The notes under the pieces: model-generated
Databases searched by the model: none
Told to the model about the DNA's origin: nothing
Seen by the model: only the letters and a program-made list of their open reading frames with translations
Made by a program: the position numbers and the translations under genes
In this document: positions 9,721 through 17,915 of the stretch, in pieces
Layout of the letters: every line of letters begins with the position of its first letter
How positions within the stretch are numbered: the stretch's first letter is position 1
NCBI GenBank assembly: GCA_009937445.1
Contig: JAACFM010000016.1
Location: forward strand, 1 to 64,000
Reading direction: 5' to 3'
Origin: Gammaproteobacteria bacterium
GTDB taxonomy: Bacteria; Pseudomonadota; Gammaproteobacteria; Steroidobacterales; Woeseiaceae
DNA: 64,000 nt

Positions 9721-10608
9721 GTGCATCAGACACCTCAAACCGATCACGTAGGACGCGCCATCGCCTGGTTGCTTCTCGGTGTGACGGGCGGTCTTGGCCT
9801 GGACCTGTGCGCAAAGGAATTACTGCAGACGTATTCGCTGGAAGAGTTTGTGTTGATGCGCAGCGTTATTGGCGTTGTCATTTTCCTGATGCTCGCCCCG
9901 CGTCTGTTCGGTGGTTATCGCATGTTGCAAACGCGACGGTGGAAATGGCATCTGCTTAGAACTGTGCTGGCAACGGGCGCGATGTTTGGTTTCTTCTACG
10001 GACTTTCCAGGATGCCGCTGGTCAACGCACTGACGCTTGGGTTTACCGCTCCGCTGATGGTTACCGCCTTGTCCGTGCCATTTCTTGGAGAACACGTTGG
10101 ATGGCGACGCTGGATGGCGGTTCTGGTCGGTTTCGCTGGAACGCTGATCATGCTGCAACCCGGCAGCGGTGATTTCTCTTTCGCTTCTTTCGCGATTCTC
10201 GTCGCGGCATTTTGCTATGCCAGCCAGGCGATAACCGCGAGATACCTGACGACCGAGTCTATGTTGTCCTTGTCGACATACGTTGTTGCCGGACCAATGA
10301 TTATCGCTATCGGTCTAATCAACACCGGCAATTGGCTGACGCCCGATACCAAGGGCTGGACCCTGTTCCTGATCGCCGGTGGTTGCTCGGTTATTGCGTG
10401 GGTGGGATTTATCAACGGATACCGGGGGTCATCGCCGGCGATTCTTGCGCCGTTCGAATACGCCGCTTTGATCGGCGGCGCAATCGCTGGGTATCTGATC
10501 TGGGGTGAAGTACCGGACCGCTGGGTACTGGTCGGCGCTGCGACGATAATCTCTTCAGGTTTGTACGTCGTTTACCGAGAGATAGGACTTCGCCAGACCG
10601 ACGCATAA
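9721..10608 (+). CDS. EamA/DMT-superfamily transporter
   Basis: Inner-membrane carrier of the drug/metabolite transporter type with about ten TM helices in two EamA repeats (first about residues 10-140, second about 150-290). Typical segments are FFYGLSRMPLVNALTLGFTAPL and the second-repeat counterpart SPAILAPFEYAALIGGAIAGY. The track starts at GTG 9676, but its first 15 residues (MRSCSACIHKNEHTA) look non-native, so GTG 9721 is preferred. Neither start has a strong Shine-Dalgarno. The gene stands alone between oppositely oriented neighbours. Substrate unknown. Confidence 0.85.
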   Translation: MHQTPQTDHVGRAIAWLLLGVTGGLGLDLCAKELLQTYSLEEFVLMRSVIGVVIFLMLAPRLFGGYRMLQTRRWKWHLLRTVLATGAMFGFFYGLSRMPLVNALTLGFTAPLMVTALSVPFLGEHVGWRRWMAVLVGFAGTLIMLQPGSGDFSFASFAILVAAFCYASQAITARYLTTESMLSLSTYVVAGPMIIAIGLINTGNWLTPDTKGWTLFLIAGGCSVIAWVGFINGYRGSSPAILAPFEYAALIGGAIAGYLIWGEVPDRWVLVGAATIISSGLYVVYREIGLRQTDA

Positions 10609-10615
10609 ATCGAGA

Positions 10616-10643
10616 ACAAAAAAAACGGGCTAAACGCCCGTTT
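10616..10643 (-). terminator. Rho-independent terminator of the TerB-like gene
   Basis: The stem AAACGGGC (10623-10630), loop TAAAC and GCCCGTTT (10636-10643) is flanked by an A-run on the plus strand, which gives a long U-run on the minus transcript. It lies between the convergent EamA and TerB-like genes and may also help terminate the plus transcript. Confidence 0.85.
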
Positions 10644-10667
10644 CTCTGTAGCTTGATGTCGCCGGGT

Positions 10668-11111
10668 TTAAACGTCGCCCGCAACCAGGCCGGCGATCTG
10701 TGCCGGCGTTACCTGCAGCGCGTTTGCAACGCCATTAAAGAAGTCGATTTCAAGCACGCTGACATTGCTGTCGCTACGGAATACATCGGCTAAGGCCTGA
10801 ATGGTCTCTGCACAATGCGCTTCCGTCATTTTCTTGCGCACACTTCCGAGGTATTTGCGCAATGTCGATTCCGCGTACAATTCTGCGCGGGCGGCAACCC
10901 GGATGTCCGCAGAGGTGAATTCTTCGCCAGTGTGCTTTTTGAGAATCGCCCGAATCCTGTCGACCTCCACCGTTTGAATATTGATGTCAGCGTCAGCTGC
11001 TCTGGCAAGGGTCATCAGCAAGACTTCCTTGAACAGCTCGTTCTGATGATCTTCACTGACGTCGGCTCCGCCAAAGATGTTGAGGACGTTCTTGAGGTCT
11101 GCGATTGCCAT
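10668..11111 (-). CDS. TerB-like (tellurite-resistance/DjlA-type helical) protein
   Basis: A 147-residue soluble helical protein resembling the TerB family: a first helix pair with LLMTLARAADADINIQTVEVDRI and acidic positions typical of TerB, and a later repeat around IQALADVFRSDSNVSVLEIDFF. TerB-like domains occur in stress and envelope-associated proteins and in tellurite-resistance loci, but no ter genes are nearby, so a resistance role should not be assumed. It is monocistronic, with its own terminator, and lies divergent from the small transcript at 11.2-11.4 kb. Confidence 0.7.
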   Translation of the reverse strand: MAIADLKNVLNIFGGADVSEDHQNELFKEVLLMTLARAADADINIQTVEVDRIRAILKKHTGEEFTSADIRVAARAELYAESTLRKYLGSVRKKMTEAHCAETIQALADVFRSDSNVSVLEIDFFNGVANALQVTPAQIAGLVAGDV

Positions 11112-11203
11112 GTATGTTCTCTTTGTTGGATGGTTGGCTTAGCGGGTAATAATAACCTGAAAATCAACGCCGGTTGAAGTCGTTTTTCAAACTATTTTTC
11201 TTC

Positions 11204-11232
11204 TTGGAATTTATGCACTTACGAGACATACT
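11204..11232 (+). promoter_or_regulatory. Candidate promoter of the small transcript
   Basis: TTGGAA (11204-11209), a 17-nt spacer and CATACT (11227-11232) form a plausible sigma-70 promoter, four of six consensus matches in each box. Initiation about seven bases downstream would give a leader of roughly 27 nt before the 26-codon ORF. It is predicted from pattern only. Confidence 0.45.
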
Positions 11233-11265
11233 GACGTTGGGCAAACAAATAAAAGGAGGTGATCC

Positions 11266-11346
11266 ATGTCTAGTGGGATAACAGAGGTATCTGAAAAACC
11301 GATGGGTCTGACGCGAAAGACGGAGCACCGATTCACACTTCGCTAA
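11266..11346 (+). CDS. Small ORF (26 codons) with 16S-complementary Shine-Dalgarno; unknown peptide or leader
   Basis: Not in the supplied ORF track. The ATG follows AAGGAGGTGATCC (11253-11265), which together with the A of the ATG is complementary to the 3' end of 16S rRNA over 14 nt; spacing from GGAGG to ATG is ideal at 6 nt. The predicted peptide begins MSSGITEVSEKP, ends TEHRFTLR, is basic, and lacks a signal peptide or membrane helix. It has a candidate promoter upstream and two tandem terminators downstream, so the whole unit is a transcript of about 165 nt. CCTCCTTT right after the stop (11348-11355) can pair with AAAGGAGG (11252-11259). It may be a genuine microprotein, a regulatory leader or a dual-function sRNA. 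I do not recognise the peptide. Confidence 0.55.
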   Translation: MSSGITEVSEKPMGLTRKTEHRFTLR

Positions 11347-11373
11347 CCCTCCTTTCAGATACAACATCTCACG

Positions 11374-11404
11374 GAAGGCCGCAGCAATGCGGCCTTCTTT
11401 GTTT
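11374..11404 (+). terminator. Rho-independent terminator 1 of the small transcript
   Basis: The perfect 10-bp stem GAAGGCCGCA / TGCGGCCTTC with a GCAA tetraloop is followed by TTTGTTT. It lies 27 bases after the small ORF stop. Confidence 0.9.
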
Positions 11405-11410
11405 GCAAAC

Positions 11411-11443
11411 CAAGGCGGCCGCAAGAGCGGCCGCCTTGTTTTT
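11411..11443. terminator. Second, tandem hairpin terminator
   Basis: The perfect 12-bp stem CAAGGCGGCCGC / GCGGCCGCCTTG with loop AAGA is followed by TTTTTC on the plus strand. It backs up terminator 1 and also sits directly after the stop of the convergent gene at 11457, where it could act in the opposite direction, though with a poorer U-tract there. Confidence 0.85.
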
Positions 11444-11456
11444 CAAGCCTTGAGAC

Positions 11457-12230
11457 TTATTCTTCTTCGCGAATTTGGCGGCGCACAGTCCCGTCGTAAA
11501 CACGAGCAACATCACAGTCGATCATGTCGCCCATTATTTCGCCACGTTTCATGTAGCCACCGCCGGTAGTGTATAAGTCGAAATCCCGACCCATACCGGC
11601 ATGGTTGTCATATGCGTTGAGCATTTTGAAATCGAAGTCTTGATCAGCGCCGCCGTAGGCAGGAAACAACACCCACGTACCATTGCCATAGCCCTTCTCA
11701 GCTTGATGCGTAGCCCACGCTTCCATCCCCGCAAATACTTCATCCCACTCTCGTCCTTCCTCGACATCACAGTCAGAGAAAGACAATACGAGGCTATTTG
11801 GAGTTTCGCGCTCTGGTGGCTCTTTCACTACCATAGTGGCGAACTGACTGTGTGTATCGCAGGTCAGTACACTCGCAAATCCCGCAGCGGTTTCTCCACC
11901 GTCGGCACGATAACTGTCTCTACCTGCACCCATTAGCTCAGCCGTTGGCGCCGCACCTAACCAAGCAACATCGAAAGTATCCGCGCCGTGCATTTGCGGC
12001 GTCATCGTCATCGCAAAATATTGGTCACCGCCGCTTTCATCCATATAAGCAGTCCACTGATCGACCGCTGCTTCAAGATCGGCGGGACCTTTGCCATCGT
12101 TATAGTTGCAAGTGAACGTTTCCAGCGGAGGGAAGCTTGGCCCCTTGTCTTCATCCTGTGCGAGTACTGCTGGCGAAGCGACGACAGCGAAACATGCCGT
12201 CGCGAGCGCGAGCGAAAGAGTCTTATTCAT
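11457..12230 (-). CDS. Secreted protein of unknown function
   Basis: A protein of about 257 residues with a clear Sec signal peptide (MNKTLSLALATACFAVVASPAVLAQ). The start at 12230 is chosen over the track start at 12254 because GAGGAA lies at the right distance and the signal peptide then begins properly. The mature part contains three Cys residues (FTCNYN, VLTCDTH, IDCDV), many Trp/Asp/Gly positions and a repeated theme around AAVDQWTAYMDE and FAGMEAWATHQ, possibly two related alpha/beta halves. No family is recognised. It is separated from the aminotransferase upstream and appears monocistronic. Confidence 0.75.
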   Translation of the reverse strand: MNKTLSLALATACFAVVASPAVLAQDEDKGPSFPPLETFTCNYNDGKGPADLEAAVDQWTAYMDESGGDQYFAMTMTPQMHGADTFDVAWLGAAPTAELMGAGRDSYRADGGETAAGFASVLTCDTHSQFATMVVKEPPERETPNSLVLSFSDCDVEEGREWDEVFAGMEAWATHQAEKGYGNGTWVLFPAYGGADQDFDFKMLNAYDNHAGMGRDFDLYTTGGGYMKRGEIMGDMIDCDVARVYDGTVRRQIREEE

Positions 12231-12308
12231 ATTGTTTTCCTCGATAGTTTTCACCAGCTTTGTAGCCGGATGCCCTTAAGTATAGTCAAGGAATACTGTT
12301 TCGTTAAG

Positions 12309-13580
12309 CTAAGGCGATAAAAGGGGCTGCAGGGCGCGTAGAAACTCGTCAATTTCATCTATGCTGTTGTAATGCACGGGTCCAATTCGAGCCACGCCAC
12401 CCGATTCGTGGATACCCAGGGTCTTTACAACATCGACTGCATAGTTGTGACCACTCCAAATGAAGATATTCTGTCTGGCCATCTCCTCTGCGATAACGTC
12501 AGGGGCGATCTTGTTGTGTGTGAATCCTACGGTAGGAACTCTGCGATCTATAGCATCATGATCCGAGATTCCCTGAATGGTAACTCCGTCAATATCAAGC
12601 AAGCCATCGATCAACCGTAAGACCAGCTTTTTTTCGTATTGCAGAAAAAGATCCATAGCCGCATGCACGTGCTGCCGCCTGCCAGAGAATTGCGGCCAGT
12701 TACCCGCATAATCGCCAGCCATCGATGATCCAATCGACGAGAAATAGTCGACGGCGGCACCAATACCAGCGATTCCTTCGTGGCTTAGAGTGCCCGACTC
12801 AAAACACCACGGTAACTCGTCCGCCGCTGGTCGAAGCTTGTAGGGCTCGAGTTTTTCCAGGACCTCACGACGCCCCCAAAGAATCCCCTGATGCGGACCG
12901 AAGAATTTATACGACGAACACACATAAAAGTCGCAGCCTATGTCCTGTACATCGGTCGCAACGTGCGGCGCAGACTGCACACCGTCGATGAACGACAGCG
13001 CTCCCACTGCACGAGCTTTCGAACAAATCGCTTTAATATCATTGAGCGTTCCGGTTAGATTGCTCGCCCCGCCAACACAGATCAGACGAGTGCGTTCCGA
13101 AATAATCTCATCCAGCTCGTCAAGGTCGAACTCGAAGGTACCCGTGTTAAACGTCAACCAGCGAACCTCGATCCCGAGGTCGCGAGCCATCATGGCCCAC
13201 GGCCAGACGTTCGCATCATGGTCCATCCTCGTCAGGATAATCTCATCGCCGGGACGAAGTAGCCGACCTATAGATCGTGACAAGTGCAAGGTTAACGTCG
13301 TCATGTTCTGGCCGAATATCACCTCATCCGACGACGGGGCATTTAAGAAATCAGCCATCGCATCTCGAGCGCCCTGCACTACGGCACCGGCATCATGAGA
13401 TGACGTGAAGTAAGCGCCCAGATTCGCGTTCTTCGTCAACAGACAATCTGTCATTGCTTCTGCAACACAGGTCGGGACCTGAGTGCCTGCAGGATTGTCA
13501 AAGTAGATACGGCGCATACCGTTATCTGTTATCGCCAACGCAGGAAACTGCGAGCGTATCGCTTCTAGATCAAAAGACAT
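12309..13580 (-). CDS. Cysteine desulfurase-like class V aminotransferase (VC1184-type)
   Basis: PLP-dependent fold-type I enzyme of 423 residues. The N-terminus (QFPAL...RIYFDNPAGTQVP) is characteristic of the cysteine desulfurase-like VC1184 family. The PLP lysine is in SSYKFFGPHQGILWG, preceded by the FIDGVQSAPH segment holding the cofactor Asp. No conserved catalytic Cys loop of the SufS/IscS kind is apparent near the C-terminus, and no scaffold or suf/isc genes are adjacent, so a true desulfurase role is uncertain. It follows a 68-residue ORF by three bases and is probably cotranscribed with it. Confidence 0.85.
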   Translation of the reverse strand: MSFDLEAIRSQFPALAITDNGMRRIYFDNPAGTQVPTCVAEAMTDCLLTKNANLGAYFTSSHDAGAVVQGARDAMADFLNAPSSDEVIFGQNMTTLTLHLSRSIGRLLRPGDEIILTRMDHDANVWPWAMMARDLGIEVRWLTFNTGTFEFDLDELDEIISERTRLICVGGASNLTGTLNDIKAICSKARAVGALSFIDGVQSAPHVATDVQDIGCDFYVCSSYKFFGPHQGILWGRREVLEKLEPYKLRPAADELPWCFESGTLSHEGIAGIGAAVDYFSSIGSSMAGDYAGNWPQFSGRRQHVHAAMDLFLQYEKKLVLRLIDGLLDIDGVTIQGISDHDAIDRRVPTVGFTHNKIAPDVIAEEMARQNIFIWSGHNYAVDVVKTLGIHESGGVARIGPVHYNSIDEIDEFLRALQPLLSP

Positions 13581-13583
13581 GAA

Positions 13584-13790
13584 TTATTCCTGCGGCTTCC
13601 CGCCCCATTTTTCGAGATGCGCATCTCTAGCGCGCTGCCGAACTTTCGCGTGTCGGCGATTGAGATTGAGTGAATCCGGATCGCACACCTCGGCTCTGAT
13701 AATGCCGAGATCGCTGGCTGCGTCGAAAAGACTCGGATACCAGCGCTCCCAGTTCGGGAGGAGTGCTTCAACTTGGTCGCGAAGGGTCAT
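13584..13790 (-). CDS. Small hypothetical protein upstream of the class V aminotransferase
   Basis: A 68-residue soluble basic protein (begins MTLRDQVEALLPNWERWYPS, ends EKWGGKPQE). It is preferred over overlapping frames because its stop lies three bases from the aminotransferase start and its composition (Trp-rich helix, then Arg/Lys-rich tail) looks protein-like. Function not recognised. The pairing suggests translational coupling with the downstream enzyme. Confidence 0.55.
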   Translation of the reverse strand: MTLRDQVEALLPNWERWYPSLFDAASDLGIIRAEVCDPDSLNLNRRHAKVRQRARDAHLEKWGGKPQE

Positions 13791-13845
13791 TGTCGCAATG
13801 TAACTGAGCTACAACGACAAGACAATGACGTCGTTCCTTGGTTCG

Positions 13846-14184
13846 CTATTCTTCCAGCAAGCGCAGACTAAGCAGTCCGACAGCCAGCAAGATAGCGCCC
13901 AGCACAACAGTCTGGAACTGAGGGATCGAGCTGCTGGCGGCGATAACGATGTCCTCCGGTATCAGGAACGAAAGATTCGCAAGCGTCATGACCAGACCGG
14001 CCAATGGCTTGAAGGCCACCGCCCCGCCTATGACAGCGGCAACCGGCAGCGTCAGCCTGCGAAACCACAATTGTCGATTGACTCTGCTGACAACCCTGGC
14101 ACTGAACCCATCGTCCGCCAATGGCGGAGACTCAAACAACGACTCCAACAGTCGGTCTTCTGCGTCTTTGATTTTTTCAGCCAT
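13846..14184 (-). CDS. Membrane protein downstream of ECF sigma factor (putative anti-sigma)
   Basis: A 112-residue protein with a soluble N-terminal helix (AEDRLLESLFESPPLADDGFS) and two TM helices. ATG 14184 is chosen over the longer track start because it overlaps the sigma-factor stop by eight bases and gives MAEKIKDAEDR. Position and topology suggest it tethers or modulates the sigma factor, but no ZAS zinc motif (HxxxCxxC) is present, so this is inference. Confidence 0.65.
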   Translation of the reverse strand: MAEKIKDAEDRLLESLFESPPLADDGFSARVVSRVNRQLWFRRLTLPVAAVIGGAVAFKPLAGLVMTLANLSFLIPEDIVIAASSSIPQFQTVVLGAILLAVGLLSLRLLEE

Positions 14185-14728
14185 GTTTATGATCTTTAAT
14201 GTCAAAACTATTCCTGATCTTCTGTTTACCACGAAATATTACCGATTTCACTGTTCCCACCGGCATATCGGTTGCGTCACCTATCTCACGATGCGATAAG
14301 CCGCATGCATATGACATAACCATGATGGCGCGCTCCTCTTCTGTCAGCACCGCCAAAAACTTGTCCAGATCCGTCACTTCGTCATCAGGTGCCACGTGGC
14401 TTCTGGACTCCTGATCAGCCACATGCCCAGCCGAATCGAGTATCTCTGCATAGCGTTTCGACTTGCGTTTCGACTGCAGAAAAGTCGTGTAAGCGACTTT
14501 GAGCAACCAGCCGATGAACGACCCTCGACCTGAGTAGGTTTGCAATTTATCCCATGCGTGCATGAAACAGTCCTGCGCCAGATCGTCCGCCAGCGTGTAA
14601 TCACCAGAAAGCTTGCGCAGGAAATTACGCACATGCGACTGGTGTCGCCGGACCAGCTCGCCAAAAGCGGCGGAATCTTGTCCTGATACCGCCCTGGCGA
14701 CCAGGTCATTGTCAGTGCTGCTGGACAA
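14177..14728 (-). CDS. RNA polymerase ECF sigma-70 factor
   Basis: A 183-residue extracytoplasmic-function sigma factor. Region 2 contains DYTLADDLAQDCFMHAWDKL (core binding and -10 recognition), and region 4 has LTEEERAIMVMSYACGLSHREIG followed by the recognition helix MPVGTVKSVIFRGKQKI. Translation appears to begin at TTG 14728, the first possible start after an in-frame stop. It is followed by a membrane protein overlapping its end and preceded by a small two-helix membrane protein, forming a compact minus-strand operon that probably responds to an envelope signal. Confidence 0.9.
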   Translation of the reverse strand: MSSSTDNDLVARAVSGQDSAAFGELVRRHQSHVRNFLRKLSGDYTLADDLAQDCFMHAWDKLQTYSGRGSFIGWLLKVAYTTFLQSKRKSKRYAEILDSAGHVADQESRSHVAPDDEVTDLDKFLAVLTEEERAIMVMSYACGLSHREIGDATDMPVGTVKSVIFRGKQKIRNSFDIKDHKHG

Positions 14729-14742
14729 CGTGATTCGACCCG

Positions 14743-15099
14743 CTATTCTTTGTCAGTAAACTTGTGAAGAATCAGATAGGCAGCGCCGATGCAGAATGGA
14801 AATGCCGCGCCCGCCAGTGTTCCTCTCAACGCATCGGGTTCCGGAATAGCAAAACCGACCAACACAAGCGCTAACGCCAATGAAAGCCAGATGATGCCGT
14901 ATCGCAGATCCTTGTCTTTCGGTGTCCTCGGATGACCAAGACGGTCAATGACTTCGGGCGACAGCTCCTGTCCTTTATCCAGCGCCGCTCGAAAGGTTGA
15001 TTGCATTTCAACTCTCGCTTTGTATCGAAACCAGAACAGCGCAACGAATACGATCGTTATTCCACCGAACATTACAATCGGGATCATTTCTTCGGTCAT
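14743..15099 (-). CDS. Small membrane protein (DUF6249-like), first gene of ECF operon
   Basis: A 118-residue protein with an N-terminal TM helix (IPIVMFGGITIVFVALFWF), a cytoplasmic segment of about 40 residues (KARVEMQSTFRAALDKGQELSPEVIDRLG) and two further TM helices. The layout resembles the DUF6249 family often found beside ECF sigma factors; the assignment is from memory of the pattern. It ends 14 bases before the sigma-factor start and likely shares its transcript. Confidence 0.65.
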   Translation of the reverse strand: MTEEMIPIVMFGGITIVFVALFWFRYKARVEMQSTFRAALDKGQELSPEVIDRLGHPRTPKDKDLRYGIIWLSLALALVLVGFAIPEPDALRGTLAGAAFPFCIGAAYLILHKFTDKE

Positions 15100-15293
15100 T
15101 TTTCTTACTCCATAATAAATTCATGAGTTGCTTTCACTGGTCAGATGCTCAACAAAGTAGTTTTGGATGCAAGATTTTTAAGTATATGTTTTCATTGGCT
15201 ATTATTTCCATCTGGAGCACTCAACGTCAACCGATCTGCGGCCAGACCGTTACTTTTGGAACGCTGGTGCAGTTTGATTATAGGATGGAATAC
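15100..15293. other. Intergenic region between divergent ECF operon and DUF1800-DUF1501
   Basis: AT-rich 194-bp spacer that should hold both promoters. No unambiguous sigma-70 or ECF-type pair stood out. The upstream part of the track ORF starting at 14997 is not considered coding. Confidence 0.5.
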
Positions 15294-16676
15294 ATGAGCA
15301 AGGGTGTTATTGCTGCTTCGCGATTCGGTCTCGGTGCCCGGCCCGACGACTTGAAGACCACCAAGCACAATCCCGAAGCATGGCTGCTGGACCAGATACA
15401 AGGCCCACCGCGATTGCACGACGAGATCCAGCGTCTCCCTGACTCTGCTGCCGTGCTGGTCGCGGTTCAAGATCTGCGCCGTCAGGAGCGGGAAGAAAAA
15501 AACAAGGATCCCGACGCGGCGAAGACCTATGGCCGTATTGTCCGCCGCCACTATACCGAGCAAACGAACGCACGCTATCGAGCCGCCGCCGAAACCGACC
15601 ACCCGTTTCACGAAAGACTTGTGCATTTCTGGTCGAATCATTTTGCGATTTCCGCAGACAAGCAACCCATACCGGCGATTGCGGGCCTGTATGAAAAGGA
15701 GGCTATTCGCCCAAACGTAAGCGGAAAGTTCATCGACCTGCTGCTCGCAGCCGAGAAGCACCCGGCAATGATTGTTTATCTGGACAATCAGCGTTCGGTC
15801 GGCCCGGCCTCGCCGCTGGGCAAGCGGGCAAATCGCAAAAGAAAGGATCGCGAAATCGGTCTGAACGAGAATTTGGCGCGTGAGATTCTCGAGCTGCACA
15901 CCCTTGGCGTCCACGGCGGCTACACGCAGCAGGACGTGACGACGCTCGCAAAAGTCATTACAGGCTGGTCGGTTGGCGGCACCAATGACCGCGGACAATT
16001 CGCTGCCGGCGTGCCTGGAACATTTGAATTCAGAGAAACAATACACGAGCCGGGCGCGCATAAAATCCTGGGCAAACGCTATGCCCAGGCGGGAATGAAA
16101 CAGGGTGAAGCGGTCCTCAGAGACCTCGCGTCCCACCCGTCGACGGCCCGGTTTATCTCGACCAAGCTGGCACGCCATTTCGTTGCCGACGATCCACCTG
16201 AGTCAATCATCGACAAACTGACAACGGTGTTTCTCCGGACTGGAGGCGACCTGGCGGCCTGTTACGAAGTACTGATCAAGTCCGAAGAAGCCTGGCTCAC
16301 GGTCTACAACAAGTACAAGACACCACATGATTTCGTCGTATCGACACTGCGAGCATTCAATCACAGTCCCGGTAATCCCCGCTTCATTACCGGTGCACTG
16401 GATCTGATGGGCCAGACTCCCTACCGACCAGGATCACCCGCAGGTTGGCCCGACACGGCAGCCCACTGGGGTGGTGCTGATGCGCTCTACAAACGCATCG
16501 AGTGGTCGAATACCGTTTCCCGCATTGTTGGGTCACGCGTCAATCCGGTCGATCTGGGTGACGCGATATTGGGTGACGCGTTCAACCCTGAAACACGCAA
16601 AGCCATATCCCGGGCAGACAGCCTGCAACAGGGCATGACCTTGTTTCTTGCATCACCGGACTTCCAGAGGAGATGA
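15294..16676 (+). CDS. DUF1800 family protein
   Basis: A 460-residue member of DUF1800, a family of unknown biochemical role nearly always paired with DUF1501, as here. Recognisable segments are RFGLGARPDDL, HERLVHFWSNHFAISADK, NENLAREILELHTLGVHGGYTQ and FVVSTLRAFN. The track start at 14997 is rejected: ATG 15294 has a purine-rich AGGATGGA upstream and begins at the conserved MSKGVIAASRFGLG. No signal peptide is evident. The stop overlaps the DUF1501 gene by four bases (ATGA). Confidence 0.88.
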   Translation: MSKGVIAASRFGLGARPDDLKTTKHNPEAWLLDQIQGPPRLHDEIQRLPDSAAVLVAVQDLRRQEREEKNKDPDAAKTYGRIVRRHYTEQTNARYRAAAETDHPFHERLVHFWSNHFAISADKQPIPAIAGLYEKEAIRPNVSGKFIDLLLAAEKHPAMIVYLDNQRSVGPASPLGKRANRKRKDREIGLNENLAREILELHTLGVHGGYTQQDVTTLAKVITGWSVGGTNDRGQFAAGVPGTFEFRETIHEPGAHKILGKRYAQAGMKQGEAVLRDLASHPSTARFISTKLARHFVADDPPESIIDKLTTVFLRTGGDLAACYEVLIKSEEAWLTVYNKYKTPHDFVVSTLRAFNHSPGNPRFITGALDLMGQTPYRPGSPAGWPDTAAHWGGADALYKRIEWSNTVSRIVGSRVNPVDLGDAILGDAFNPETRKAISRADSLQQGMTLFLASPDFQRR

Positions 16677-17881
16677 GCATGTTAAATCGCAGAGATGTGC
16701 TGCAGTCCGTTGGGCTCGCCGCATTAGCGGGCGGCATGCCGGGGCTGGCAGTTGCAACAACAAAATCAAACGCACGATTCGTCTTGATCGTCCTGCGCGG
16801 CGCTGTTGACGGACTCGCCGTCGCGGCTCCCTACGGCGACCCAAACTACAAGAAAACCCGTGGTGAACTCGCCATTCCGAAACCGGGCGCCTCCGACGGC
16901 CTGCTAAAGCTGGACGGACTGTTCGGCCTTCATCCATCCCTTTCGAAGGTCTACGAGAGTTTCTCTGCCGGCGAGGCCAGCATCGTTCACGCAGTAGCGA
17001 GTCCCTATCGTGAGCGTTCACACTTCGATGGGCAGGACATGCTCGAGAATGGCGGTACGGTAGTGGGCGGTACTCGCGATGGCTGGTTAAACAGAGCGTT
17101 GGCCCACGTCGACGGCGCCGCCGGCAGCGAAACAGCGATTGCGTTGGCTCAAAATACGCCTTTGGTATTACGCGGAGATAATTCGGTAACCAGTTGGGCA
17201 CCGTCGAAGTTGCCCGACGCCGATGACAGCACCCTTTTGCGTCTGCAGCGCCTGTACGCCGATGACGAGTTCTTCGCCACCCGATTGCAGCAAGCGCTTC
17301 GGTCTCAGGAGATCGCGGGCGAGCAATCAATGCTGGACGCTGCTGCAAAACGCGGCAACGATGCTCAGCAGTTCGCCGAGCTGATGACCTCCGCTGCACG
17401 CTTTCTCACTACACCGGACGGCCCGACGATTGCGGTTGCCGAGCTCGCTGGGTGGGATACGCATGCGAATCAGGGCGCATCGGGTGGTGCGCTGGCCAAC
17501 CGTCTGGCGGCGCTCGACACGGGACTGGGAAACTTACGTGATGGTCTTGGCGATAGCTGGAAGAGGACGGTGGTTGCCGTTGTCACTGAATTCGGGCGCA
17601 CCGTTAGAGTGAACGGAACGCGCGGAACGGATCATGGTACGGGCACCGCTGCACTTTTGATCGGTGGAGCAGTCAACGGCGGAAAAGTCATCACCGACTG
17701 GCCGGGATTGGGCAAGAATGATCTCTACGCGGGCCGAGACCTGTTACCCACTACCGACATTCGCAGCGTGTTCAAAGGCGTGCTCGCTGACCATCTGGAA
17801 ATTGCACCGGCGTTTATTGATCGCGAGGTCTTTCCCGACAGTGCGACTGCCAGACCACTCAGGGATTTGATTACGACTTAA
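16673..17881 (+). CDS. DUF1501 family protein, Tat-exported
   Basis: A 402-residue protein with a twin-arginine signal (NRRDVLQSVGLAALAGG), so it is probably exported folded to the periplasm. DUF1501 belongs to the alkaline-phosphatase/sulfatase-like fold; LRGAVDGLAV, RSHFDGQDMLENG, WDTHANQG, FGRTVRVNGTRGTDHGTG are the expected conserved stretches. It is translationally coupled to the DUF1800 gene. The pair's function is unknown. No metal-binding motif beyond the His/Asp-rich segments can be assigned with certainty. Confidence 0.88.
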   Translation: MSMLNRRDVLQSVGLAALAGGMPGLAVATTKSNARFVLIVLRGAVDGLAVAAPYGDPNYKKTRGELAIPKPGASDGLLKLDGLFGLHPSLSKVYESFSAGEASIVHAVASPYRERSHFDGQDMLENGGTVVGGTRDGWLNRALAHVDGAAGSETAIALAQNTPLVLRGDNSVTSWAPSKLPDADDSTLLRLQRLYADDEFFATRLQQALRSQEIAGEQSMLDAAAKRGNDAQQFAELMTSAARFLTTPDGPTIAVAELAGWDTHANQGASGGALANRLAALDTGLGNLRDGLGDSWKRTVVAVVTEFGRTVRVNGTRGTDHGTGTAALLIGGAVNGGKVITDWPGLGKNDLYAGRDLLPTTDIRSVFKGVLADHLEIAPAFIDREVFPDSATARPLRDLITT

Positions 17882-17915
17882 ACCCGAACGCGTTTGCCCG
17901 ACGTTTATATCGGGC

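Noticed and set aside
10668-11111. Tellurite resistance locus
   Set aside because: Only a TerB-like fold is present; no terA, terC, terD, terE or terZ neighbours.
11266-11346. The 26-codon ORF as a PqqA-type precursor peptide
   Set aside because: It lacks the Glu-x3-Tyr core and no pqq genes are nearby.
11164-11424. An 86-residue minus-strand ORF across the small-transcript region
   Set aside because: It runs antisense through the strong Shine-Dalgarno, small ORF and terminator hairpin and has unlikely composition; taken as a shadow.
15192-16178. A 328-residue minus-strand ORF opposite the DUF1800 gene
   Set aside because: Fully antisense to a well-recognised family; low-complexity Arg/Cys content typical of shadow frames.
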